Shown here piece by piece: positions 30,601-45,600 of a stretch of 64,000 nucleotides of DNA. The notes beneath the pieces are model-generated. The model was not told the DNA's origin and did no database searches. It was given only the letters and a program-made list of their open reading frames with translations. The DNA is taken from positions 16,095,388 through 16,159,387 of the forward strand of contig JAAONU010000002.1 in NCBI GenBank assembly GCA_012932295.1, written 5' to 3'. Position numbers and translations under genes: made by a program. The DNA is from Cyclina sinensis (lineage: Eukaryota; Mollusca; Bivalvia; Venerida; Veneridae). How positions within the stretch are numbered: the stretch's first letter is position 1; the number at the start of each line of letters is the position of its first letter.

Positions 30601-33600
30601 CATCTTACGTCTATATAACAGTAGAGATTCTGAAAAAGTATCATAGCAATAGCATCGGTTGAGAAAATTTTCAAATTAGTAAGTATCTGAAGTTGTTTTT
30701 GCGTTATATTATTACAACATATTTGAATCACCTTGAAACATTAGACGAGTAAATTTATTACTCACTAAAGAACGAAATAATCGAGAAACCCAGTTTTAAA
30801 ATTCAGAAGAGTTGGATATAGTTTTTGCGTTACAGTTTTACAGCATACTTCAAACACCTTAAAAATTACACTTGTTGACCTATGTCTCTCAACAGCACAA
30901 TTTAGAGATGGCCTAAATCAATGGTACCTAGGAAGTAAAGGAACCTAGTAAACAAATAAACAAACAAACGAACAATGTATTTGTGCACATTAACACTGAA
31001 TTATAACGAAAAATTGTTTAAAGGATATTTTATATCCTGAATTTAATGAATGACTGAGGTAATTTTTTCGCTTAAATATTTCTTGCTATACTTTATTCAA
31101 TAATTGAACTTTTATTTAGATATTGATGAGTGCACTGATGGAAATAACGACTGTGACACAAATGCCGAATGTACAAATACTGATGGTAGTTTCACCTGTG
31201 CCTGTAACACCGGCTACAGCGGTAATGGAACAGATTGCACAGGTACACGATTTTTAACTCGTGGATATATAAATTTTCATCTTAGGTCTAATAAATCTAG
31301 AGATTCTGAAAAAATTCATAGGAATAGGAATGGTTGAAACAATTTTAAAGTGAATAAATGTTTGAAGGTGTTGTTTGTGTGTTTTAGTATTACAAAATAT
31401 TTTAATCACCTTGAATCTTTGGGCCAGTAAAGTAATGACTTACTAAAGTATTAAATAATCGAAAAACCCAGTTTTAAAAATTCAGAGGTGTTTGAAATTG
31501 TTTCTGTTTTCCACATTGCAGCTTACTGCAAACACCTTAAAAATTACAATTGTTTAGCTATGTCTCACAACAGCTCAATTTAAAGATGGTCTTAAATCAG
31601 TGGTACAAAGGAAGTAAAGGAACCTAGGACACAAATGAACAAACAAACGTACTATGGATTTGTTCACATTTAACTCTGAATTATCTAGTAAATAGCGAAA
31701 TATTGTTCAAAGGATATGTTATATCGTGAATTTAATGAATGACTGAGTATATTTTATCGCTTAAAGATTTCTTGTTATACTTTATTCATTAATTGAACTT
31801 TTATTTAGATACTGATGAGTGCACTGATGGAATAAACGACTGTGACACAAATGCCGAATGTACAAATACTGATGGTAGTTTCACCTGTGTCTGTAACACC
31901 GGCTACAGCGGTAATGGAACAGATTGCACAGGTACACAGTTTTTAACTCGTGGATATATAAATTTTCATCTTACGTCTATATAACAGTAGAGATTCTGAA
32001 AAAGTATCATAGCAATAGCATCGGTTGAGAAAATTTTCAAATTAGTAAGTATCTGAAGTTGTTTTTGCGTTATATTATTACAACATATTTGAATCACCTT
32101 GAAACATTAGACGAGTAAATTTATGACTCACTAAAGAACGAAATGATCGAGAAACCCAGTTTTAAAATTCAGAAGAGTTGGAAATAGTTTCTGCGTTACA
32201 GTATTTCCGCATACTTCAAACACCTTAAAAATTACACTTGTTGACCTATGTCTCTCAACAGCACAATTTAGAGATGGCCTTAAATCAATGGTACCTAGGA
32301 AGTAAATGAATCTAGTAAACAAATAAACAAACAAACGAACAATGTATTTGTGCACATTAACACTGAATTATAACGAAAAATTGTTTAAAGGATATTTTAT
32401 ATCGTGAATTTAATGAATGACTGAGGTTATTTTATCGCTTAGATATTTCTTGCTATACTTTATTAATTAATTGAACTTTTATTTAGATATTGATGAGTGC
32501 ACTGATGGAAATAACGATTGTGACACAAATGGCGAATGTACAAATATTGATGGTAGTTTCACCTGTGTCTGTAACACCGGCTACAGCGGTAATGGAACAG
32601 ATTGCACAGGTACACGGTTTTTAACTCGTGGATATATAAATCTTCATCTTAATCCCATAAAAAACTAGAGATTCTGAAAAAGTATCATAGCTATTGGGTC
32701 GGTTGAGAAAATTTTAAAATTAAAAAGTATCTGAAATTGTTTTTACGTTATAGTATTACAACATATTTCAATCACCTTGAATCTTTAGGTCAGTAAAGTA
32801 ATGACTCACTAAAGTTCGAAATAATCGAGAAACCCAGTTTTAAAATTCGGAGGTGTTTGAAATTGTTTCTGTTTATCCACGTTGCAGCTTACTTCACACA
32901 CCTTAGAAGTTACAATTGTTTAGCTATGTCTCACTACAGCTTAATTCAAAGATGGTCTTAAATCAGTGGTACCTAGGATGTAAAGGAACCTAGCAAACCA
33001 ATGAACATACAAACGAACAATGATTTTGTTCACATTTAGCACTGAATTATCTAGTAGATAGCAAAAAATTGTTCAAAGGATATGTTATATCGTGAATTTA
33101 ATGAATGACTGAGTATATTTTATCGTTTAAATATTTCGTGTTATACTTTATTCATTAATTGAACTTTTGTTTAGATATTGATGAGTGCACTGATGGAAAT
33201 AACGACTGTGACACAAATGCCGAATGTACAAATACTGATGGTAGCTTCACCTGTGCCTGTAACACCGGCTACAGCGGTAATGGAACAGATTGCACAGGTA
33301 CACGATTTTAAACTCGTGGATACATAAATTTTTATTTAGGCCTAATAAGTCTAGAGATTCTGAAAAAAAAATCACAGGAATAGGAATTGTTGAAACAATT
33401 TTAAAGTGAATAAGTGCTTGAAGTTGTTGTTTGTGTGTTATATTATTACAACATATTTGAATCACCTTGAAACATTAGACGAGTAAATTTATGACTCACT
33501 AAAGAACGAAATGATCGAGAAACCCAGTTTTAAAATTCAGAAGAGTTGGAAATAGTTTCTGCGTTACAGTTTTTCAGCATACTTCAAACACCTTAAAAAT

Positions 33601-36600
33601 TACACTTGTTGACCTATGTCTCTCAACAGGACAATTTAGAGATGGCCTTAAATCAATGGTACCTAGGAAGTAAAGGAACCTAGCAACCAAATAAACAAAC
33701 AAACGAACAATGTATTTGTGCACATTAACACTGAATTATAACGAAAAATTGTTTAAAGGATATTTTATATCGTGAATTTAATGAATGACTGAGTATATTT
33801 TATCGCTTAAATATTTCTTGCTATACTTTATTCAATAATTGAACTTTTGTTTAGATATTGATGAGTGCACTGATGGAAATAACGACTGTGACACAAATGC
33901 CGAATGTACAAATACTGATGGTAGTTTCACCTGTGCCTGTAACACCGGCTACAGCGGTAATGGAACAGATTGCACAGGTACACGATTTTTAACTCGTGGA
34001 TATATAAATTTTCATCTTAGGTCTAATAAATCTAGAGATTCTGAAAAAATTCATAGGAATAGGAATGGTTTAAACAATTTTAAAGTGAATAAATGTTTGA
34101 AGGTGTTGTTTGTGTGTTTAAGTATTACAAAATATTTTAATCACCTTGAATCTTTGGGCCAGTAAAGTAATGACTTACTAAAGTACTAAATAATCGAGAA
34201 ACCCAGTTTTAAAAATTCAGAGGTGTTTGAAATTGTTTCTGTTTTCCACATTGCAGCTTACTGCAAACACCTTAAAAATTACAATTGTTTAGCTATGTCT
34301 CACAACAGCTCAATTTAAAGATGGTCTTAAATCAGTGGTACAAAGGAAGTAAAGGAACCTAGCAAACAAATGAACAAACAAACGTACTATGGATTTGTTC
34401 ACATTTAACTCTGAAGTATCTAGTAAATAGCGAAATATTGTTCAAAGGATATGTTATATCGTGAATTTAATGAATGACTGAGTATATTTTATCGCTTAAA
34501 GATTTCTTGTTATACTTTATTCATTAATTGAACTTTTATTTAGATACTGATGAGTGCACTGATGGAATAAACGACTGTGACACAAATGCCGAATGTACAA
34601 ATACTGATGGTAGTTTCACCTGTGTCTGTAACACCGGCTACAGCGGTAATGGAACAGATTGCACAGGTACACGGTTTTTAACTCGTGGATATATAAATTT
34701 TCATCTTACGTCTATATAACAGTAGAGATTCTGAAAAAAAATCATAGCAATAGCATCGGTTGAGAAAATTTTCAAATTAGTAAGTATCTGAAGTTGTTTT
34801 TGCGTTATATTATTACAACATATTTGAATCACCTTGAAACATTAGACGAGTAAATTTATGACTCACTAAAGAACGAAATGATCGAGAAACCCAGTTTTAA
34901 AATTCAGAAGAGTTGGAAATAGTTTCTGCGTTACAGTTTTTCAGCATACTTCAAACACCTTAAAATTACACTTGTTGACCTATGTCTCTCAACAGCACAA
35001 TTTAGAGATGGCCTTAAATCAATGGTACCTAGGAAGTAAAGGAACCTAGCAAACAAATAAACATACAAACGAACAATGCATTTGTTCACATTTAGCACTG
35101 AATTATCTAGTAGATAGCGAAAAATTGTTCAAAGGATATGTTATATCGTGAATTTAATGAATGACTGAGTATATTTTATCGTTTAAATATTTCGTGTTAT
35201 ACTTTATTCAATAATTGAACTTTTGTTAAGATATTGATGAGTGCACTGATGGAAATAACGACTGTGACACAAATGCCGAATGTACAAATACTGGTGGTAG
35301 TTTCACCTGTGCCTGTAACACCGGCTACAGCGGTAATGGAACAGATTGCACAGGTACACGATTTTAAACTCGTGGATACATAAACTTTCATTAAGGCCTA
35401 ATAAGTCTAGAGATTCTGAAAAAAAAATCACAGGAATAGGAATGGTTGAACCAATTTAAAAGTGAATAAGTGTTTGAAGTTGTTGTTTGTGTGTTATAGT
35501 ATTACAACCTATTTCAATCACCTTGAATCTTTAGGCCAGTAAAGTAATGACTCACTGAAGTACGAAATAATCGAGAAACCCAGTTTTAAAATTCAGAGGT
35601 GTTTGAAATTGTTTCTGTTTTCCACGTTGCAGCTTACTTCAAACACCTTAGAAGTTACAATTGTTAGCTATGTCTCACTACAGCTTTATTTAAAGATGGT
35701 CATAAATCAGTGGTACCTAGGAAGTAAAGGAACCTAGCAAACAAATAACAAACAAACGTACTATGGATTTGTTCACATTTAACACTGAATTATTTAGTAA
35801 ATAGCAAAATAATGTTCAAATGATATGTTATATCGTGAATTTAATGAATGACTGAGTATATTTTATCGTTTAAATATTTCTTGTTATACTTTATTCTTTA
35901 ATTGAACTTTTATTTAGATATTGATGAGTGCACTGATGGAATAAACGACTGTAACACAAATGCCGAATGTACAAATACTGATGGTAGTTTCACCTGTGTC
36001 TGTAACACCGGCTACAGCGGTAATGGAACAGATTGCACAGGTACACGGTTTTTAACTCATGGATATATAAATTTTCATCTTACGTCTATATAACAGTAGA
36101 GATTCTGAAAAAGTATCATAGCAATAGCATCGGTTGAGAAAATTTTCAAATTAGTAAGTATCTGAAGTTGTTTTTGCGTTATATTATTACAACATATTTG
36201 AATCACCTTGAAACATTAGACGAGTAAATTTATTACTCACTAAAGAACGAAATAATCGAGAAACCCAGTTTTAAAATTCAGAAGAGTTGGATATAGTTTT
36301 TGCGTTACAGTTTTACAGCATACTTCAAACACCTTAAAAATTACACTTGTTGACCTATGTCTCTCAACAGCACAATTTAGAGATGGCCTAAATCAATGGT
36401 ACCTAGGAAGTAAAGGAACCTAGTAAACAAATAAACAAACAAACGAACAATGTATTTGTGCACATTAACACTGAATTATAACGAAAAATTGTTTAAAGGA
36501 TATTTTATATCGTGAATTTAATGAATGACTGAGGTAATTTTTTCGCTTAAATATTTCTTGCTATACTTTATTCAATAATTGAACTTTTATTTAGATATTG

Positions 36601-39600
36601 ATGAGTGCACTGATGGAAATAACGACTGTGACACAAATGCCGAATGTACAAATACTGATGGTAGTTTCACCTGTGCCTGTAACACCGGCTACAGCGGTAA
36701 TGGAACAGATTGCACAGGTACACGATTTTTAACTCGTGGATATATAAATTTTCATCTTAGGTCTAATAAATCTAGAGATTCTGAAAAAATTCATAGGAAT
36801 AGGAATGGTTGAAACAATTTTAAAGTGAATAAATGTTTGAAGGTGTTGTTTGTGTGTTTTAGTATTACAAAATATTTTAATCACCTTGAATCTTTGGGCC
36901 AGTAAAGTAATGACTTACTAAAGTATTAAATAATCGAAAAACCCAGTTTTAAAAATTCAGAGGTGTTTGAAATTGTTTCTGTTTTCCACATTGCAGCTTA
37001 CTGCAAACACCTTAAAAATTACAATTGTTTAGCTATGTCTCACAACAGCTCAATTTAAAGATGGTCTTAAATCAGTGGTACAAAGGAAGTAAAGGAACCT
37101 AGGACACAAATGAAGAAACAAACGTACTATGGATTTGTTCACATTTAACTCTGAATTATCTAGTAAATAGCGAAATATTGTTCAAAGGATATGTTATATC
37201 GTGAATTTAATGAATGACTGAGTATATTTTATCGCTTAAAGATTTCTTGTTATACTTTATTCATTAATTGAACTTTTATTTAGATAATGATGAGTGCACT
37301 GATGTAATAAACGACTGTGACACAAATGCCGAATGTACAAATACTAATGGTAGTTTCACCTGTGTCTGTAACACCGGCTACAGCGGTAATGGAACAGATT
37401 GCACAGGTACGCGGTTTTTATCTGGTGGATATATAAATTTTCATCTTACGTCTATATAACAGTAGAGATTCTGAAAAAGTATCATAGCAATAGCATCGGT
37501 TGAGAAAATTTTCAAATTAGTAAGTATCTGAAGTTGTTTTTGCGTTATATTATTACAACATATTTGAATCACCTTGAAACATTAGACGAGTAAATTTATG
37601 ACTCACTAAAGAACGAAATGATCGAGAAACCCAGTTTTAAAATTCAGAAGAGTTGGAAATAGTTTCTGCGTTACAGTATTTCCGCATACTTCAAACACCT
37701 TAAAAATTACACTTGTTGACCTATGTCTCTCAACAGCACAATTTAGAGATGGCCTTAAATCAATGGTACCTAGGAAGTAAATGAATCTAGTAAACAAATA
37801 AACAAACAAACGAACAATGTATTTGTGCACATTAACACTGAATTATAACGAAAAATTGTTTAAAGGATATTTTATATCGTGAATTTAATGAATGACTGAG
37901 GTTATTTTATCGCTTAGATATTTCTTGCTATACTTTATTAATTAATTGAACTTTTATTTAGATATTGATGAGTGCACTGATGGAAATAACGATTGTGACA
38001 CAAATGGCGAATGTACAAATATTGATGGTAGTTTCACCTGTGTCTGTAACACCGGCTACAGCGGTAATGGAACAGATTGCACAGGTACACGGTTTTTAAC
38101 TCGTGGATATATAAATCTTCATCTTAATCCCATAAAAAACTAGAGATTCTGAAAAAGTATCATAGCTATTGGGTCGGTTGAGAAAATTTTAAAATTAAAA
38201 AGTATCTGAAATTGTTTTTACGTTATAGTATTACAACATATTTCAATCACCTTGAATCTTTAGGTCAGTAAAGTAATGACTCACTAAAGTTCGAAATAAT
38301 CGAGAAACCCAGTTTTAAAATTCGGAGGTGTTTGAAATTGTTTCTGTTTATCCACGTTGCAGCTTACTTCACACACCTTAGAAGTTACAATTGTTTAGCT
38401 ATGTCTCACTACAGCTTAATTCAAAGATGGTCTTAAATCAGTGGTACCTAGGATGTAAAGGAACCTAGCAAACCAATGAACATACAAACGAACAATGATT
38501 TTGTTCACATTTAGCACTGAATTATCTAGTAGATAGCAAAAAATTGTTCAAAGGATATGTTATATCGTGAATTTAATGAATGACTGAGTATATTTTATCG
38601 TTTAAATATTTCGTGTTATACTTTATTCATTAATTGAACTTTTGTTTAGATATTGATGAGTGCACTGATGGAAATAACGACTGTGACACAAATGCCGAAT
38701 GTACAAATACTGATGGTAGCTTCACCTGTGCCTGTAACACCGGCTACAGCGGTAATGGAACAGATTGCACAGGTACACCATTTTAAACTCGTGGATACAT
38801 AAATTTTTATTTAGGCCTAATAAGTCTAGAGATTCTGAAAAAAAAATCACAGGAATAGGAATTGTTGAAACAATTTTAAAGTGAATAAGTGCTTGAAGTT
38901 GTTGTTTGTGTGTTATATTATTACAACATATTTGAATCACCTTGAAACATTAGACGAGTAAATTTATGACTCACTAAAGAACGAAATGATCGAGAAACCC
39001 AGTTTTAAAATTCAGAAGAGTTGGAAATAGTTTCTGCGTTACAGTATTTCAGCATACTTCAAACACCTTAAAAATTACACTTGTTGACCTATGTCTCTCA
39101 ACAGCACAATTTAGAGATGGCCTTAAATCAATGGTACCTAGGAAGTAATGGAACCTAGTAAACAAATAAACAATCAAACGAACAATGTATTTGTGCACAT
39201 TAACACTGAATTATAACGAAAAATTGTTTAAAGGATATTTTATATCGTGAATTTAATGAATGACTGAGGTTATTTTATCGCTTAAATATTTCTTGCTATA
39301 CTTTATTCATTAATTGAACTTTTATTTAGATATTGATGAGTGCACTGATGGAAATAACGACTGTGACACAAATGCCGAATGTACAAATACTGATGGTAGT
39401 TTCACCTGTGCCTGTAACACCGGCTACGGCGGTAATGGAACAGATTGCACAGGTACACGATTTTTAATTCGTGGATATATAAATCTTCATCTTAATCCTA
39501 TAAATAACTAGAGATTCGGAAAAAGTATCATAGCAATTGGGTCGGTTGAGAAAATTTTAAAATTAAAAAGTATCTGAAGTTGTTTTTACGTTATAGTATT

Positions 39601-42600
39601 ACAACATATTTCAATCACCTTGAATCTTTAGGTCAGTAAAGTAATGACTCACTAAAGTTCGAAATAATCGAGAAACCCAGTTTTAAAATTCGGAGATGGT
39701 TGAAATTGTTTCTGTTTACCCACGTTGCAGCTTACTTCACACACCTTAGAAGTTACAATTGTTTAGCTATGTCTCACTACAGCTTAAATTAAAGATGGTC
39801 TTAAATCAGTGGTACCTAGGATGTAAGGAAACCTAGCAAACCAATAAACATACAAACGAACAATGCATTTGTTCACATTTAGCACTGAATTATCTAGTAG
39901 ATAGCAACAAATTGTTCAAAGGATATGTTATATCGTGAATTTAATGAATGACTGAGTATATTTTATCGTTTAAATATTTCGTGTTATACTTTATTCATTA
40001 ATTGAACTTTTGTTTAGATATTGATGAGTGCACTGATGGAAATAACGACTGTGACACAAATGCCGAATGTACAAATACTGATGGTAGTTTCACCTGTGCC
40101 TGTAACACCGGCTACAGCGGAAATGGAACAGATTGCACAGGTACACGATTTTTAATTCGTGGATATATAAATCTTCATCTTAAACCTATAAAACAGTACA
40201 GATTCTAAAAAAAATGATCATAGCAGTAGGATCTGTTGAGAAAATTTTAAAATTAGTAAGTACCCAGAAACCCAGTTTTAAAATTCAGAGTTGTTTGAAA
40301 TTGTTTCTGTTTTCCACGTTGCAGCTTACTTCAAACACCTTATAAGTAACAATTGTTTAGCTATGCCTCACTACAGCTTTATTTAAAGATGGTCTTAAAA
40401 CAGTGGTACTTATGAAGTAATGGAACCTAGCAAACAAATAAACAGACAAACGAACAATGTATTTGTTCACATTTAGCACTGAATTATCTAGTAAATAGCA
40501 AAAAATTGTTCAAAGGTATGTTATATCGTGAATTTAATGAATGACTGAGTATATTTTATAGTTTAAATATTTCGTGTTATACTTTATTCATTATATGAAC
40601 TTTTATTTAGATATTGATGAGTGCACTGATGGAAATAACGACTGTGACACAAATGCCGAATGTACAAATACTGATGGTAGTTTCACATGTGCCTGTAACA
40701 CCGGCTACAGCGGAAATGAAACAGATTGCACAGGTACACGATTTTTTACTCGTGGATATATAAATCTTCATCTTAATCCTATAAAACTCTAGAAATTCTG
40801 AAAAAGTATCATAGCAATAGGATCTGTTGAGAAAATTTTAAAATTAGTTAGTATCTGAATTTGTTTTTGCGTGATAGTATTACAACATATTTGAATCACC
40901 TTGAAACATTAGACGAGTAAAGCAATGACTTACTACAGAACGAAATAATCGAGAAACACAGTTTTAAAATTCAGAAGAGTTGGAAATTGTTTCTGCTTTA
41001 CAGTATTGCAGCATACTTCAAACACCTTAAACATTACACTTTTTGACCTATGTCTCTCAACAGCACAATTTAAAGATGGCCTTAAAAAAGAGGTACCAAG
41101 GAAGTAAATAAACCTAGTAAACAAATAACCAAACAAACGAACAATGTATTTGTGCCATTTAACACTGAATTATAACGAAAAATTGTTTAAAGGATATTTG
41201 ATATCGTGAAGTTAATGAATGACTGAGTATATTTTATCGCTTAAATATTTCTTGTTACACATTTTTCATTGATTGAACATTTTTTAGACATTGATGAGTG
41301 CACTGATGGAAATAACGACTGTGACTTAAATGCCGAATGTACAAATACTGATGGTAGTTTCACCTGTGCCTGTAACACCGGCTACAGCGGGAACGGAACA
41401 GATTGCACAGGTACACGATTTTTTAACTTGTGGATATATAAATTTTTATCTTAGGCCTAATTAATCTAGAGATACTGAAACAAAATCATAGGAATGGTTG
41501 AATTAATTTTAAAGTGAGTAAGTGGTTAAGGTTGTTGTTATGTGTTATATTATTACAACATATTTCAATCGCCTTGGAATCTTTAGGCGAGTAAAGTAAT
41601 GACTCACTAAAGTACGAAATAATCGAGAAACCCAGTTTTAAAAATTCAGAGGTGTTTGAAATTGTTTCTGTTTTCCACATTGCAGCTTACTTTAAACACC
41701 TTAAAAATTACAATTGTTAAGCTATGTCTCATTACAGCTCAATTCAAAGATGATCTAAATCAGTAGTACGTAGGAAGTAAAGGAATCTAGCAACCAAATA
41801 AAACAAACAAACGAACAATGTATGTGTTCACATTTAACACGGAGTTATCTAGTAGATAGCGAAAAATTGTTCAAAGGATATGTTATATCGTGAATTTAAT
41901 GAATGCCTGAGTATATTTTATCGTTCAAAGTGTTTACTGTTATAGTTTATTCATTAATTGATCTTTTGTTTAGATATTGATGAGTGCACTGATGGAAATA
42001 ACGACTGTGACACAAATGCCGAATGTACAAATACTGATGGTAGTTTCACCTGTGCCTGTAACACCGGCTACAGCGGTAATGGAACAGATTGCACAGGTAC
42101 ACGATTTTTAATTCGTCGATATATAAATCTTCATCTTAATCCTATAAATAACTAGAGATTCTGAAAAAGTATCATAGCAATTGGGTCGGTAAAGAAAATT
42201 TTAAAATTAAAAAGTATCTAAAGTTGTTTTTTTGTGTGTTATAGTATTACAAAATATTTTAATCACCTTGAATCTTTAGGCCAGTAAAGTAATGACTTAC
42301 TAAAATACTAAATAATCGAGAAACCCAGTTTTAAAATTCAGAGGTGTTTGAAATTGTTAGGTCAGTAAAGTAATGACTCACTAAATTACGAAATAATATA
42401 ATTTTAAAATTCGGAGGTGTTTGAAATTGTTTCTGTTTCCCACGTTGCAGCTTTCTTCACACACCTTAGAAGTTACAATTGTTTAGCTATGTCTCACTAC
42501 AGCCCTATTAAAAGATGGTCTTAAATCAGTGGTACCTAGGATGTAAAGGAACCTAGCAAACAAATAAACATACAAACGGACAATGTATTTGTTCACATTT

Positions 42601-45600
42601 AGAACTGAATTATCTAGTAGATAGCAAAGAATTGTTCAAAGGATATGTTATATCGTGAATTTAATGAATGACTGAGTATATTTTATCGTTCAAAATATTT
42701 AGTGTTATAGTTTATTCATTAATTGAACTTTTGTTTAGATATTGATGAGTGCACTGATGGAAATAACGACTGTGACACAAATGCCGAATGTACAAATACT
42801 GATGGTAGTTTCACCTGTGCCTGTAACACCGGCTACAGCGGTAATGGAACAGATTGCACAGGTACACGATTTTTAATTCGTCGATATATAAATCTTCATC
42901 TTAATCCTATAAATAACTAGAGATTCTGAAAAAGTATCATAGCAATTGGGTCGGTAAAGAAAATTTTAAAATTAAAAAGTATCTAAAGTTATTTTTTTTG
43001 TGTGTTATAGTATTACAAAATATTTTAATCACCTTGAATCTTTAGGCCAGTAAAGTAATGACTTACTAAAATACTAAATAATCGAGAAACCCAGTTTTAA
43101 AATTCAGAGGTGTTTGAAATTGTTAGGTCAGTAAAGTAATGACTCACTAAGTTACGAAATAATATAATTTTAAAATTCGGAGGTGTTTGAAATTGTTTCT
43201 GTTTCCCACGTTGCAGCTTACTTCACACACCTTAGAAGTTGCAATTGTTTAGCTATGTCTCACTACAGCCATATTAAAAGATGGTCTTAAATCAGTGGTA
43301 CCTAGGATGTAAAGGAACCTAGCAAACAAATAAACATACAAACGGACAATGTATTTGTTCACATTTAGCACTGAATTATCTAGTAGATAGCGAAAAATTG
43401 TTCAAAGGATATGTTATATCGTGAATTTAATGAATGACTGAGTATATTTTATCGTTCAAAATATTTAGTGTTATAGTTTATTCATTTATTGAACTTTTGT
43501 TTAGATATTGATGAGTGCACTGATGGAAATAACGAATGTGACACAAATGCCGAATGTACAAATACTGATGGTAGTTTCACCTGTGCCTGTAACACCGGCT
43601 ACAGCGGTAATGGAACAGATTGCACAGGTACACGATTTTAAACTCGTGGATACATACATTTTCATTTAGGCCTGATAAGTCTAGAGATTCTAAAAAAAAT
43701 CACAGGAATAGGAATTGTTGAAACAATTTTAAAGTGAATAAGTGTTTGATGTTGTTGTTTGTGTGTTTTAGTATTACAACATATTTCAATCACCTTGAAT
43801 CTTTAGGCCAGTAAAGTAATGACTCACTGAAGTACGAAATAATAGAGAAACCCAGTTTTAAAATTCAGAGTTGTTTGAAATTGTTTCTGTTTTCCACGTT
43901 GCAGCTTACTTCAAACACCTTATAAGTAACAATTGTTTAGCTATGTCTCACTACAGCTTTATTTAAAGATGGTCTTAAAACAGTGGTACATATGAAGTAA
44001 TGGTACCTAGCAAACAAATAAACAGACAAACGAACAATGTATTTGTTCACATATAGCACTGAATTATCTAGTAAATAGCGAAAAATTGTTCAAAGGTATG
44101 TTATATCGTAAATTTAATGAATGACTGAGTATATTTTATCGTTTAAATATTTCGTGTTATACTTTATTCATTAATTGAACTTTTATTTAGATATTGATGA
44201 GTGCACTGATGGAAATAACGACTGTGACACAAATGCCGAATGTACAAATACTGATGGTAGTTTCACCTGTGCCTGTAACACCGGCTACAGCGGTAATGAA
44301 ACAGATTGCACAGGTACACGGTTTTAAACTCGTGGATATACAAATCTTCATCTTAAACCTATAAAACTCTAGAAATTCTGAAAAAGTATCATAGCATAGG
44401 ATCTGTTGAAAAAATTTTAATATTAGTAAGTATCTGAAGTTGTTTTTGCGTGATAGTATTACAACATTTTTGAATCACCTTGAAACATAAGACGAGTAAA
44501 GCAATGACTTACTACAGACCGAAATGATCGAGAAACACAGTTTTAAAATTCAGATGAGTTGGAAATTGTTTCTGCTTTACAGTATTGCAGCATACTTCAA
44601 ACACCTTAAACATTACACTTTTTGACCTATGTCTCTCAACAGCACAATTTAAAGATGGCCTTAAAACAGAGGTACCAAGGAAGTAAATAAACCTAGTAAA
44701 CAAATAACCAAACAAACGAACAATGTATTTGTGCCATTTAACACTGAATTATAACGAAAAATTGTTTAAAGGATATTTGATGTCGTGAAGTTAATGAATG
44801 ACTGAGTATATTTTATCGCTTAAATATTTCTTGTTACACATTTTCATTGATTGAACATTTTTTAGACATTGATGAGTGCACTGATGGAAATAACGACTGT
44901 GACTTAAATGCCGAATGTACAAATACTGATGGTAGTTTCACCTGTGCCTGTAACACCGGCTACAGCGGTAATGGAACAGATTGCACAGGTACACGATTTT
45001 TTAACTCGTGGATATATAAATTTTTATCTTAGGCCTATTTAATCTAGAGATACTGAAACAAAATCATAGGAATGGTTGAATTAATTTTAAAGTGAGTAAG
45101 TGGTTAAGGTTGTTGTTATGTGTTATATTATTACAACATATTTCAATCGCCTTGGAATCTTTAGGCGAGTAAAGTAATGACTCACTAAAGTACGAAATAA
45201 TCGAGAAACCCAGTTTTAAAAATTCAGAGATGTTTGAAATTGTTTCTGTTTTCCACATTGCAGCTTACTTTAAACACCTTAAAAATTACAATTGTTAAGC
45301 TATGTCTCATTACAGCTCAATTCAAAGATGATCTAATCAGTAGTACGTAGGAAGTAAAGGAATCTAGCAATCAAATAAACAAACAAACGAACAATGTATG
45401 TGTTCACATTTAACACGGAGTTATCTAGTAGATAGCGAAAAATTGTTCAAAGGATATGTTATATCGTGAATTTAATGAATGCCTAAGTATATTTTATCGT
45501 TCAAAGTATTTACTGTTATAGTTTATTCATTAATAGAACTTTTATTTAGATATTGATGAGTGCCCTGATGGAAATAACGACTGTGACACAAATGCCGAAT

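Larger units (their letters stand above)
27962..38911 (+). repeat. Tandem duplication of a 5,475-bp block of eight exons
   Basis: Copy one is about 27,962-33,436 (exons 42-49) and copy two about 33,437-38,911 (exons 50-57). Every exon pair is exactly 5,475 bp apart, and rare markers (D22G with gttaag, D13N, A16G with T21I) recur. By eye I noted about a dozen differences, several of them clustered in exon 55. The junction lies at a shared gttatattattacaac stretch, as expected for unequal crossing-over between out-of-register units. Confidence 0.9.
41974..43504 (+). repeat. Two 765/766-bp units with an internal ~79-bp intron duplication
   Basis: In both introns the stretch from aggccagtaaagtaatgac to gtgtttgaaattgtt occurs twice in a row (for example about 42,278-42,357 and 42,358-42,437). 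The second pass is altered: aataatcgagaaaccc is shortened to aataatataatt. The unit was then itself duplicated. Confidence 0.8.
40262..45549 (+). repeat. ~3.58-kb spaced block duplication (exons 60-61 and 65-66)
   Basis: About 40,262-41,973 and 43,843-45,549 match closely, including G37E then T14L exons, the ttttag|ac acceptor, and the intron landmark agtagtacgtaggaag. Exon pairs are 3,580 and 3,578 bp apart. Exons 62-64 lie between. Confidence 0.8.
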
